This document shows, in pieces, positions 56,274 to 64,000 of a DNA stretch of 64,000 nucleotides. The position numbers and the translations under genes are program-made. Each line of letters opens with the position of its first letter. Within the stretch, counting starts at the first letter, position 1. The DNA comes from Dysgonomonas sp. HDW5A (GTDB lineage Bacteria > Bacteroidota > Bacteroidia > Bacteroidales > Dysgonomonadaceae), in NCBI RefSeq assembly GCF_011299555.1, contig NZ_CP049857.1, forward strand, positions 496,001 to 560,000. Direction: 5' to 3'. Below the pieces are notes generated by a model. It was not told where the DNA came from. It saw nothing but the letters and a program-made list of their open reading frames with translations, and did not search any database.

Positions 56274-57077
56274 TTGGAAACTTTCAACATAATATACCCA
56301 TCACCTTTACTTGCTCCTTACATCAGATATTATTGGCTATTGAAAGTAGATACTATTTCCGAAATATCAGAGACAAGTATTCCCGTTGGCTGCATTAATC
56401 TTATCTTTCATCGGGCAAGCAGAATGTTTTCCGAAACATCCAACGAATTACAACCACAATCATTTGTAGGCGGCCTATCCACCGGATTTACGGAACTGAC
56501 TTCAACAGGAAATATAGATATGATTGTTGTTGTATTTCAACCCTTCGGAGCAAGAGCCTTTTTCAGTTTACCAATGAGTGAATTTTTCAATAATTGTATT
56601 TCAGTACATGACATTGGAGATATTGCACTCAAAGAATTGGAAAAACAAATTCAAGATAATCGCGATAGTCTATCATCGATTGAACTTATTGAGAAACATT
56701 TCATTAAACAGCTACATGCTTTTGATGATTATAACTATAAACGAATTGTAGCAGCCATAGAGGCAGTGAATAACCAACCTCAAATAGAGATTACTTCACT
56801 TTCTGATATAGCTTGTCTCAGCTACAAACAATTCACTCGTATATTCACTGAATATGTGGGTGCTAAGCCCAAAGAGTTTACACGTATTATTCGTTTTCAA
56901 AGGGCATTGTATATTCTGCAGACTAATCCGAAAATAAGCCTTACTCGGTTAGCTTTTGAATGTGGGTATTACGATCAACCACATCTTATCAAAGAATTTA
57001 GAATCTTTGCAGGCTGTACTCCGACTGAATTTATTGCAGCTTGTAATCCTTACTCCGATTACTTTTCGACCCTGTAA
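56274..57077 (+). CDS. AraC-family transcriptional regulator
   Basis: A 267-residue regulator. The N-terminal ~150 residues resemble the DUF6597-type domain (P-L-L-A-P-Y-I-R-Y-Y-W, S-I-P-V-G-C-I-N-L-I-F-H). The C-terminal ~100 residues carry two helix-turn-helix units with L-S-D-I-A-C-L-S-Y-K-Q-F-T-R-I-F-T-E-Y-V-G-A-K-P-K-E-F and L-A-F-E-C-G-Y-Y-D-Q-P-H-L-I-K-E-F. The ligand is unknown. The following VOC gene, 93 bases downstream, has the same upstream motif and is its probable target. Confidence 0.92.
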   Translation: METFNIIYPSPLLAPYIRYYWLLKVDTISEISETSIPVGCINLIFHRASRMFSETSNELQPQSFVGGLSTGFTELTSTGNIDMIVVVFQPFGARAFFSLPMSEFFNNCISVHDIGDIALKELEKQIQDNRDSLSSIELIEKHFIKQLHAFDDYNYKRIVAAIEAVNNQPQIEITSLSDIACLSYKQFTRIFTEYVGAKPKEFTRIIRFQRALYILQTNPKISLTRLAFECGYYDQPHLIKEFRIFAGCTPTEFIAACNPYSDYFSTL

Positions 57078-57079
57078 GG

Positions 57080-57096
57080 AATGTCCTTTTTTTACA
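57080..57096 (+). promoter_or_regulatory. Putative operator upstream of the VOC gene
   Basis: AATGTCCTTTTTTTACA is identical to the copy at 56197 and begins 39 bases before the -7 box at 57119. It starts three bases after the AraC stop codon. Confidence 0.65.
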
Positions 57097-57118
57097 TGTT
57101 TAGCCAAATGAGTAATTC

Positions 57119-57126
57119 TACTTTTG
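57119..57126 (+). promoter_or_regulatory. -7 box for the VOC gene
   Basis: TACTTTTG fits TAnnTTTG, 52 bases before the ATG at 57171. Confidence 0.6.
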
Positions 57127-57170
57127 TAAAGTCAAACAGAGATCAATATCTCTAATTAAAATCAGATTTT

Positions 57171-57539
57171 ATGAAAAAGTTAATTGCATTTTTTGAGATT
57201 CCGGCTACTGATCTAAACAGAGCTGTCAAGTTTTACCAATCGGTTTTAAACACTAAACTATCAGTCCATGATTGGGGACAAGAAAAAATGGCATTCTTCC
57301 CTGAAGAAAGTGGAGTTTGCCCCGGAGCTATCTCATGGTCGCCGACTTTTATACCTTCTAAAGACGGCGTACTGATTAGTTTAAATTGCGATAGCATCGA
57401 AGACTCTCTTGCTATAGTTGAAGCAAATGGAGGAAAAACTGTAATTCCTAAAACTAAAATTGAAGCCGAAAATAGGGGTTACTTCTCTGTTTGTATCGAC
57501 TCCGAAGGAAACAGTATCGGCTTGTACTCTGATCTATAA
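57171..57539 (+). CDS. VOC-superfamily (glyoxalase-like) protein
   Basis: A 122-residue protein with the paired beta-alpha-beta-beta-beta units of the vicinal-oxygen-chelate fold: F-F-E-I-P-A-T-D-L-N-R-A-V-K-F-Y-Q-S-V-L-N at the start and C-I-D-S-E-G-N-S-I-G-L-Y at the end. A candidate metal-ligand Glu8 and a central P-G-A-I-S-W are visible, but the classical His ligand set is not clear. It may be a binding or detoxification protein controlled by the adjacent AraC-type regulator. Confidence 0.85.
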   Translation: MKKLIAFFEIPATDLNRAVKFYQSVLNTKLSVHDWGQEKMAFFPEESGVCPGAISWSPTFIPSKDGVLISLNCDSIEDSLAIVEANGGKTVIPKTKIEAENRGYFSVCIDSEGNSIGLYSDL

Positions 57540-57546
57540 AAAGCAC

Positions 57547-57578
57547 AAGAGTCAGCATTATTAAACGCTGACTCTTTC
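57547..57578. terminator. Terminator between the VOC and SGNH-like genes
   Basis: AAGAGTCAGC at 57547-57556 pairs with GCTGACTCTT at 57567-57576, followed by TCT. It sits between convergent genes and can serve both. Confidence 0.8.
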
Positions 57579-57611
57579 TGATAATAGCTTTAAGCAACAG
57601 GTAAACTGATT

Positions 57612-58565
57612 CTATTTCATTCTTTGTGCTCTAATATTTCGCTCAATATACTCTTGGTTATCATCAACAATCCAAAGGCTATCTTTTATTAAGCTACTTA
57701 AAAAAGATGAAAACTTTGTAGCCCCTAAATAATTGAGGTGATCTAAGTCTAGGAATTCTTTGTTTTCAAGAGGAAAGTCCTGAAAATCCAGAAAAGTAAT
57801 ATCTGACAGATTTTCTTTTCTGTAAGTTTGAAGGAATTCCTCGTTAGCCCGATAAGGATCCAGGGCATGTGTAGGAGTTCTAAATAAAATCAAATTAACA
57901 CCTTTCTCAACACATACCTCTTTTATCTTTACCAGATATTCTAAATTAACAGAACCCACTTCGAATATGTCTTGTTGTGTAGCTTTAGCTTGATGGTTAG
58001 CTCTAATCAGTGAATCGGTTTTCGAGAAATGAAATTCATCGTAACCTCCCCAATATTTATAGGAAGGATAAAAAGTCCCGCCCCATTTAAGGAAACCAAT
58101 ATTATCTCTGGCAATTATAGGTTGTATTGATAAAAAGCCAAGAGGATTCTCTCCTAAAACAGCTAATTTTTCACGATTTTCAATAAGAGGAGCATATCTC
58201 AAATACTGGGTAGATAAATACATATCTGTCCATATAAACCTATCCATTATCTTAGTTAGCTTAAAATTAGAATAGTCAAGAAAAATATACTTCAATTCAG
58301 GATTTACATCTATTATTTTTTTGATTTTTGTGTACGAGTAGAAGAACGACTCTCCCGCTAAGGCTAAATTTACAGCCCCATCAATTTCGGAATCACGTAT
58401 ACTACAAGAAACAAAAGAGCTACCTACAAATAGATATTTTGTATGTGGCGATAATTTATAATATCGATTATCTTGTATTATTTTATTCAAAAAGAAGATA
58501 ATAAAGAAAGTAATACTGCTCAATAATACAACAAAGAACAATACTTTTCTACAAAAAAGTTTCAT
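57612..58565 (-). CDS. SGNH-like membrane-anchored protein
   Basis: A 317-residue protein with one N-terminal membrane helix (about 8-26) and an exported body. It shows an SGNH-like layout: V-G-S-S-F-V-S at the first block with the candidate nucleophile Ser, N-L-A-L-A-G-E-S at the second, and the C-terminal D-L-D-H-L-N-Y-L-G-A with the Asp/His pair. Similar anchored SGNH-like proteins take part in O-acylation of cell-surface polymers; no acyltransferase gene is nearby, so the role is open. Confidence 0.7.
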   Translation of the reverse strand: MKLFCRKVLFFVVLLSSITFFIIFFLNKIIQDNRYYKLSPHTKYLFVGSSFVSCSIRDSEIDGAVNLALAGESFFYSYTKIKKIIDVNPELKYIFLDYSNFKLTKIMDRFIWTDMYLSTQYLRYAPLIENREKLAVLGENPLGFLSIQPIIARDNIGFLKWGGTFYPSYKYWGGYDEFHFSKTDSLIRANHQAKATQQDIFEVGSVNLEYLVKIKEVCVEKGVNLILFRTPTHALDPYRANEEFLQTYRKENLSDITFLDFQDFPLENKEFLDLDHLNYLGATKFSSFLSSLIKDSLWIVDDNQEYIERNIRAQRMK

Positions 58566-58803
58566 TCTATGATATTTGAATAATATAAATATTAAGGTTT
58601 ATTCTCATAATAGTTAGTATAATGTGTAAACGTAAATAAAATAATAACCTCATAAAATAGGCTATAAGGTTTTACAGAAGAGATTTCATACAGAAATAAA
58701 AGTAATATAAAAGTTTGGTATATTAACACATTACCTTCAACTTTCTACTACTTTTACAAATCTATTTATGTAGAATGGAATCACATTTGTTAACTTGCTC
58801 TAA

Positions 58804-59502
58804 TTAGAGAAGTCCTTTTTCGATATTCTTCACTCTTGGAATAACCAAACTGTCCTCGATAAAAGTATGTGCCTCAAGCTCTTCTTCCGACATATACAAT
58901 TCGAGCAAAATATTAGTCATCAAAGCCTGATCTTTTACTCCTGATACATATTTGAGCAGAATACGTTTAAGGTCAGCTATTTTTTCTTCTATATTGTTGT
59001 GGCGCTCCTCAAAGATATTAATAGAGTATTTATCCTCATTAGACTTGTTCATCAATGACTGCACATATGGAAATACTGTATTATCTTCGTATTTCATATG
59101 TTCATATACTTCTTTCTTATAATTGTCAAAGAAGTCCAACACCAACTTCTCAAGGCTTGACTCTTCTTCCGAAAAAATCAGCTTTAATTTGCGTCTGATA
59201 TTGGGTAATCGACTTTCCAGAAAATATTCATGGGAACATTTCAAATAATATAGAAATGGCTCTAGAGGCAGCTTATCAAACTCCTCCTGAACATCCATAA
59301 TCGGTTTGTTAGACTGAATATTTGCCAGAAACAAGAAGCATCTCGGATCAAAATTGTATTGTTCACAAACAGCTTCAACACTTTTATCTCCAAATCCCAA
59401 AGAGAACTTAAGACGAGTCAACAAAAGCAATAATTTGTAATCAGCATCAATAAGATCCGACATTTTCATTGCCTTACTATATTTTACCGTTATATTGCTC
59501 AT
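58804..59502 (-). CDS. Hemerythrin-domain protein (RIC/ScdA-like)
   Basis: A 232-residue cytoplasmic protein. The N-terminal ~75 residues include L-F-L-A-N-I-Q-S-N-K-P-I-M-D and resemble a ScdA-type region. The rest is a hemerythrin-like four-helix bundle with di-iron ligand candidates in K-C-S-H-E-Y-F-L, H-M-K-Y-E-D-N-T-V-F-P-Y and E-E-R-H-N-N-I-E-E, and E-A-H-T-F-I-E-D at the end. Related proteins repair iron-sulfur centres damaged by oxidative or nitrosative stress. Its start overlaps the stop of the LuxR-type gene by four bases (ATGA), so the two are translationally coupled. Confidence 0.85.
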   Translation of the reverse strand: MSNITVKYSKAMKMSDLIDADYKLLLLLTRLKFSLGFGDKSVEAVCEQYNFDPRCFLFLANIQSNKPIMDVQEEFDKLPLEPFLYYLKCSHEYFLESRLPNIRRKLKLIFSEEESSLEKLVLDFFDNYKKEVYEHMKYEDNTVFPYVQSLMNKSNEDKYSINIFEERHNNIEEKIADLKRILLKYVSGVKDQALMTNILLELYMSEEELEAHTFIEDSLVIPRVKNIEKGLL

Positions 59503-60098
59503 AATTGTATGTCTTTAATGTCTACTAATTTATTTAATATTGCATAGATTGTAAGTCCCGAAACACTATGAATTTCGAGTTTGCGTCCTATATTTCGTCT
59601 GTGTGTAATAACTGTATGTATCGATATATTATGGTGTTCGGCAATCTCTTTATTGCTCATCCCTTTTACAATACTTATAAGTATTTCCTTTTCACGGTCG
59701 CTTAATTCTTCCTGATCGGAAGCTTTCGATACATCCTTATTTAAACATGTCGAAAGTACTTCTTCAATCTTAGACTCCGAATCATTTATTCTGATTACAG
59801 CATCATATGACTGATAAAACCGTTCGTCTATCATATTATATACCAATGCAATCAACGGTATATGTTTTTCTATATTCAGATGCTGCCTCACATCTCCCTT
59901 GTGCGAATGCCCCAACAACATGGGGTTGATAAGAACTGCATCCGGCTTCAATATTCCAAGCTGATAATTAATATCCTCCAATTCTTTCAACTCAACCACC
60001 TTCGATACAATAGGCAATTGAGAAAGTGTGTATACTAATCCCTTTCTTATAATATATGAAGTTTCAGCAACTGCTAAGACCTTACTTAAATTTGCCAT
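59499..60098 (-). CDS. LuxR-family regulator with degenerate receiver
   Basis: A 199-residue regulator. Residues 1-120 follow a receiver-like alternation but the phospho-acceptor position reads L-I-N-P (Asn in place of Asp), and the conserved lysine is absent, so it is a pseudo-receiver. The C-terminal GerE/LuxR domain (about 130-195) is complete: L-S-D-R-E-K-E-I-L-I-S-I-V-K-G-M-S-N-K-E-I-A-E-H-H-N-I-S, then H-T-V-I-T-H-R-R-N-I. It is coupled to the hemerythrin gene and may respond to redox signals without phosphorylation. Confidence 0.88.
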   Translation of the reverse strand: MANLSKVLAVAETSYIIRKGLVYTLSQLPIVSKVVELKELEDINYQLGILKPDAVLINPMLLGHSHKGDVRQHLNIEKHIPLIALVYNMIDERFYQSYDAVIRINDSESKIEEVLSTCLNKDVSKASDQEELSDREKEILISIVKGMSNKEIAEHHNISIHTVITHRRNIGRKLEIHSVSGLTIYAILNKLVDIKDIQL

Positions 60099-60215
60099 TG
60101 TTTTAGCTTCTTATCTAGAATCATTCTTTATAAGCACAAAGAACGTTATTTAAATCCGAGCAGACAAGTACCAGTTTAAACTTTTAACAGAAAAATAATG
60201 GAAAACTAATCAAAA

Positions 60216-61202
60216 TCACTTAAATATCTTATTTAAATAATCAGTCATGTACTTTACAGTGGTTTTAAACCAAGGTTCAAACAACCAGAACGGGTGAGGT
60301 GTATCGGGTAATGAGTGCATTTCGGCAGGTATGTTGTATGCTGATAGTTTATCAATAATCTCATCCCGGCCTCCATGAAACCGCGGAATAGAACTGTTTA
60401 TGAAACAAATAGGGGCAGACTTACCGGTCACCCAATAAACGGGTGAAGCTTCCATCCAAAGCTCTTTTTTCTCCTCATAAGTGCCTACCAACCATTTAAC
60501 TGAGGCAGAAACTTTATTCTTAGAAATTGCTTCTACAACACCATCCAGAGATTCTTTAGTAGTAAAGTCTGAGATTCCGTCTATGTTTATCACCGCTTGT
60601 ACTTCACTCGAATGATTAGGATATTCCCTATTAACTCCTTCATAAGAAAGCTGTCCATTAGTTACTCCGATTAAGGTAGCCAACTGACCTCCTGCCGAGC
60701 ATCCCGACACTGCTATTCGGGTAGTATCAATTCCGTACCGTTCGGCATTAGCCCGCATCCATCGAAGAGCTGTTTTCAGATCATGTACAGCCGCAGGATA
60801 AAGGGCTTCGGGGGATAAGCGGTATTCAACAGGAACAGTAACATATCCCTGTGAAGCTATTTGCAGTGCCATAGGTATCTCCTGAGATAAATCGCCTGAA
60901 CTCCAACCTCCCCCATGTATCATCAATAAGGCAGGGTATTTTTTGTCATCGTCAGGTCTATAAAGATTTACATGTAACGATCTGTCTGCCGTCGGTTGCG
61001 AATAAACAATACTTTCTCTGGCAATGACATTATCAGGCAAATGGGGTTTGACGATTTTTATGTAAGGACGTTTTTTACTCTCCTTAATATAAGTACTATA
61101 GACAGTAAAGGATGTATCACGAGGTATGCCGTCAATCATTACCTGAGCGGAGAGCATATTTCCGGCTAGCAGGAGAACTATCGCTATTATTATATATTTC
61201 AT
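60216..61202 (-). CDS. Exported alpha/beta-hydrolase (esterase/lipase family)
   Basis: A 328-residue exported esterase. A signal peptide ends near residue 19 (M-L-S-A-Q). The oxyanion motif is M-I-H-G-G-G-W and the nucleophile Ser lies in V-S-G-C-S-A-G-G; a C-terminal His in P-D-T-P-H-P-F-W is the probable triad member. It resembles the BD-FAE/HSL-like esterases found in plant-polysaccharide loci. It lies 96 bases downstream of the GH43 gene on the same strand. Confidence 0.88.
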   Translation of the reverse strand: MKYIIIAIVLLLAGNMLSAQVMIDGIPRDTSFTVYSTYIKESKKRPYIKIVKPHLPDNVIARESIVYSQPTADRSLHVNLYRPDDDKKYPALLMIHGGGWSSGDLSQEIPMALQIASQGYVTVPVEYRLSPEALYPAAVHDLKTALRWMRANAERYGIDTTRIAVSGCSAGGQLATLIGVTNGQLSYEGVNREYPNHSSEVQAVINIDGISDFTTKESLDGVVEAISKNKVSASVKWLVGTYEEKKELWMEASPVYWVTGKSAPICFINSSIPRFHGGRDEIIDKLSAYNIPAEMHSLPDTPHPFWLFEPWFKTTVKYMTDYLNKIFK

Positions 61203-61298
61203 TAGCTGCTTTTTATACTAATCAAGAGCAGAGGTAAAACTACTAAACCTCCGCTCTTAATAACCATAACTAGATACAAAACTAATAATCATTGCTGA

Positions 61299-62927
61299 CT
61301 ACTTTTCTAACCTAAACCAATCTAGATCGACCCTTCCGCCATCATTTTTCGGAATGGGACGAGAGCAGAATGTGCCAATCTTAGCACCAATCCATTTACC
61401 TTCTTTCGCTTTGAACTCATTACCTAATGTTATATATTTTTTGTCATCAGTACTATAACTGAATGTACATTTGTTTCCTTCGGTCATTTTTACCCGTAGA
61501 TAAACGGTAGGCTCTTTTAACTTTACTGAAGCGTTTACCAATTCTTTAGTTCCTTTTTCCGCATTTATACATTCCGATTGAGACAACACGAAACCCTCGG
61601 CAGTATTTTCAAACGATAGCAAAGCATAATCCAATCCCATTACTACAAGCCCTGTTCTTTCACCCGCAAAACGGGGATCGGGTTTGAGGGTCAACTTCAC
61701 GGTAGCCGTAAAGTCGGGTGCAGGAATCTTTTGCAAAAGTAGATTCGGAACATCCCATAAGCTTTTATAATCATCTGCAACAGGCACTGAATACAAACTC
61801 AAACAACCTTTCTCTTGATTGGCAAAATACCACCACGATAGAGGGTTACCGTGCCACTGCCATTGCAAACCTAATGTATTAGCCGAGAATTCGTCACTTT
61901 CGGCGGGGGTAGCTATCGGATATGTTTTACCTACATTGGGTTTCTTGTAAGTGAGTACGGGTTCGCCGCAACCGTCACCATCTTTATCAACTCCAATCAC
62001 AGGCCAGTCATTTTTCCACACCATCGGTTGAAGATGAGTGATTCGCCCCACTGCTCCTACATCCTGAAAATGTATAAACCAATCTTCGCCCGTTTCGGTA
62101 TCCACCCAAGCACCTTGGTGAGGTCCATTAATCGGAGTTTTACCCTGATCCATTACCACCTTACGTTCATAAGGGCCAAAAACATCTTTCGAACGCATAG
62201 CCAGTTGCCAACCTGTAGCAACGCCTCCTGCGGGAGCAAATATGTAATAATATCCGTTGCGTTTGTAGAATTTAGGTCCTTCGATAGTAGGATCAAGATC
62301 GTGTCCGTCATAAACAATACGCGACTCTCCTACCGCTTTCTTTCCATCGGGAGTAAGGCGTGTTACTGCCAAAAGACTCTTTATTCCTGCACGGCTTCCG
62401 GCATACGCATGAGCCAAATATACATCTCCATTGTCATCAAATAAAGGACAAGCATCGATCAGACCCTTTCCCTCTTTTACCATCACAAGAGGCTCCCAAG
62501 TTCCGGCAGGGTCTTTCGTTTTTGTCATGAATATCCCCTGATCGGGGTCTCCATAATAAATACAAAACTCCCCTTTATGATATCGAATGGCGGGAGCCCA
62601 AACTCCACCACCATGTTCTACCTTCGAAAAAATTGAGTCGGGGGCCAGTTTATCAATAGCATAACCAATAACAGTCCAGTTAACCAAATCTTTAGAATGA
62701 AGAATGGGTAATCCGGGTACACAATTGAAACTCGATGCCGTCATATAATAATCGTCCCCTACCCTGCAAACATCAGGATCGGAATAATCAGCATACAAAA
62801 CCGGATTTTTATACATTCCGTTTCCCTGATCCGAAACCCATGTTTTTGAGATATTATTTTGAGCATTCATTCCTGACATTGCACAACACAGCAATAGTCC
62901 AAGTATGCTTTTTCTGATCATTTTCAT
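61299..62927 (-). CDS. GH43 glycoside hydrolase with C-terminal beta-sandwich
   Basis: A 542-residue exported enzyme. Signal peptide 1-22 precedes a five-bladed GH43 propeller (about 38-330) with the probable general base Asp50 in Y-S-D-P-D-V and acid Glu in D-P-T-I-E-G-P-K-F. A C-terminal sandwich of the GH43-C2/DUF1349 type follows (about 345-540). It likely releases xylose or arabinose from plant cell-wall polymers. Its ATG overlaps the stop of the upstream CE12-like gene by one base (TAATG). Confidence 0.93.
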   Translation of the reverse strand: MKMIRKSILGLLLCCAMSGMNAQNNISKTWVSDQGNGMYKNPVLYADYSDPDVCRVGDDYYMTASSFNCVPGLPILHSKDLVNWTVIGYAIDKLAPDSIFSKVEHGGGVWAPAIRYHKGEFCIYYGDPDQGIFMTKTKDPAGTWEPLVMVKEGKGLIDACPLFDDNGDVYLAHAYAGSRAGIKSLLAVTRLTPDGKKAVGESRIVYDGHDLDPTIEGPKFYKRNGYYYIFAPAGGVATGWQLAMRSKDVFGPYERKVVMDQGKTPINGPHQGAWVDTETGEDWFIHFQDVGAVGRITHLQPMVWKNDWPVIGVDKDGDGCGEPVLTYKKPNVGKTYPIATPAESDEFSANTLGLQWQWHGNPLSWWYFANQEKGCLSLYSVPVADDYKSLWDVPNLLLQKIPAPDFTATVKLTLKPDPRFAGERTGLVVMGLDYALLSFENTAEGFVLSQSECINAEKGTKELVNASVKLKEPTVYLRVKMTEGNKCTFSYSTDDKKYITLGNEFKAKEGKWIGAKIGTFCSRPIPKNDGGRVDLDWFRLEK

Positions 62928-63712
62928 TATTTTATTTCTTTGATTAAAGGTTTTACATTGTTCTCTTTCAATCCTTCGACGAATAAGGATGCCATTATTC
63001 GTGCGCCGGTTTCTTTGAAATGTGTATTATCTGTTTTTCCTTGGGGGAAGATTTTATTTTCCCCTGCTTCGATATGTAAGAATAGCGATGCCGATTGATC
63101 CTTTCCCAAATCGATAAGAAGTTCTTTGCTCTTCTCATACATATCTATCATCAATACATTTTTATCTTGTGCCACCTGACGAGCCAGTTCTACATACTCA
63201 CCATGTGAATCCTGAAATACACCTTTCGAGTCGAAACGCCTTCTTACCACCGAAGTACAAATAATGGGAGTTGCCCCTTTGGCTTTTACCTCATCCACAA
63301 AACGAGTAAGGTTTTCGACATACTGCTTAGGTGGAGTATAACGATCGGGACGATCTTCCGCCGAGTCGTTATGCCCGAATTGGATTACTACATAATCTCC
63401 CGCTTGCACATTATCCAGAATCTTTTGCCACCATCCCTGCTCAATAAATGTGCGTGAACTTCTTCCATTTTGAGCATAGTCTTCGATTACAATATTCTGA
63501 TTAAAAAACTCAGGAAGAAGTTGTCCCCATCCTCTTTCGGGAAAAGCTTCCGAAATACTGTCACCTGCTATACTATCCCACACATTTTTGTACAAAGGCT
63601 TAAGAGCCATAGTAGAATCGCCTGCCATAAATAGATGTACAGGTCGATTTTTCCCTGCAAAAAACATGCAAAAAGTTACAAGAGTTACGGATATTACAAT
63701 TAGTTTCTTCAC
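62927..63712 (-). CDS. CE12-like rhamnogalacturonan acetylesterase (SGNH hydrolase)
   Basis: A 261-residue exported SGNH hydrolase. The nucleophile Ser33 lies in M-A-G-D-S-T-M-A. Block II is Q-N-G-R-S-S-R-T-F, block III is Q-F-G-H-N-D-S-A-E-D, and the Asp/His pair is in D-N-T-H-F-K-E-T-G-A near the C-terminus. The family removes acetyl groups from rhamnogalacturonan or xylan. It is translationally coupled to the GH43 gene, so both probably act on one pectic or xylan substrate. Confidence 0.92.
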   Translation of the reverse strand: MKKLIVISVTLVTFCMFFAGKNRPVHLFMAGDSTMALKPLYKNVWDSIAGDSISEAFPERGWGQLLPEFFNQNIVIEDYAQNGRSSRTFIEQGWWQKILDNVQAGDYVVIQFGHNDSAEDRPDRYTPPKQYVENLTRFVDEVKAKGATPIICTSVVRRRFDSKGVFQDSHGEYVELARQVAQDKNVLMIDMYEKSKELLIDLGKDQSASLFLHIEAGENKIFPQGKTDNTHFKETGARIMASLFVEGLKENNVKPLIKEIK

Positions 63713-64000
63713 TGTTATTCAAGGTATTAATTAAGAAAAAGTAACAACATGCCCAATTAAGTTACAAATAAGCTAACACAGTACACTTTTGCGAATCACC
63801 TAAATAGCTATCTATCAACAAATAAGACCTAAAAACATTACAAAAGTGACAAAAGTGACAACTTTTTCGATGTTTTGTTATTGTCACCTATTTTCCATTT
63901 TTCAAAGAGCCTTTATATTACTTATGTCAATCAATAGTTGAGATTATATGTTCTATTTAATTGTCTTTTTACTACGCGCAATCACAGATTGCTTGTATTC
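63713..64000. other. Upstream region of the CE12-GH43 cluster
   Basis: The last 288 bases are AT-rich and hold no recognisable gene. A block with repeated AAAGTGAC and TTTTTCGAT (about 63840-63875) and ATTGTCACCT resembles the spacer upstream of ligA. A perfect GCAATC-ACA-GATTGC hairpin lies at 63978-63992. Confidence 0.55.

Overview
The window is chromosomal DNA of a Bacteroidota bacterium, most likely of the order Bacteroidales. The inference rests on a SusC/SusD polysaccharide utilisation locus, a bacterial serine palmitoyltransferase, GldH and a type B type-IX-secretion sorting domain, a complete Bat aerotolerance operon, and promoters with the Bacteroidetes -7 box TAnnTTTG. A Dysgonomonas-like member of the former Porphyromonadaceae fits best, but the genus is my inference. 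The DNA is AT-rich and densely packed. I saw no tRNA, rRNA, insertion sequence, prophage or CRISPR array.

Layout. 1-2.2 kb: the end of a PepSY-like protein gene and an OmpR-type two-component system. 2.3-10.2 kb: a minus-strand housekeeping and envelope block in transcription order degenerate LytM protein, dxr, rseP, metF, holB, a cysteine-rich RicT/PSP1 protein and gldH. 10.5-13.1 kb: serine palmitoyltransferase and a T9SS cargo protein. 13.2-18.4 kb: minus-strand tldD, a DUF1003 fragment, a Tsx-like DUF5020 outer-membrane protein, an NCS2 purine permease and tldE/pmbA. 18.6-33.8 kb: a polysaccharide utilisation locus with membrane-anchored LuxR-type regulator, SusC, SusD, glycerophosphodiesterase, GH3, GH144-type glucanase, a GH43-like protein with discoidin domain, and an esterase. 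33.9-39.1 kb: phosphopantetheinyl transferase, DinB-like protein, ligA, a DUF6913 protein and dapA. 39.3-43.6 kb: dipeptidyl peptidase III, universal stress protein, a small helix-turn-helix protein and a PAP2 phosphatase. 43.7-53.8 kb: the moxR-DUF58-batA-B-C-D-E operon with two batD-like genes. 54.1-57.5 kb: a small membrane protein, pgk, and an AraC/VOC pair. 57.6-63.7 kb: an SGNH-like membrane protein, a hemerythrin/LuxR pair, and a second carbohydrate cluster (CE12-like esterase, GH43, alpha/beta hydrolase).

How the genes work together. The most interesting system is the locus at 18.6-33.8 kb. A GH144-type enzyme and a GH3 point to a beta-1,2-glucan. A co-encoded glycerophosphodiesterase and esterase would match the phosphoglycerol and succinyl decorations of osmoregulated periplasmic or cyclic beta-1,2-glucans of Gram-negative bacteria. 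This is a testable hypothesis, not something the sequence proves. The second notable signal is an interspersed intergenic palindrome, TAAGGTCnnnGACCT, present in nine copies of varying quality, often placed at a stop codon and usually followed by a related TTATTGCTTTGG-type tail. The third is an identical 17-base motif upstream of both the AraC-family gene and the neighbouring VOC gene, at the same distance from each -7 box, which looks like the operator of that regulator.
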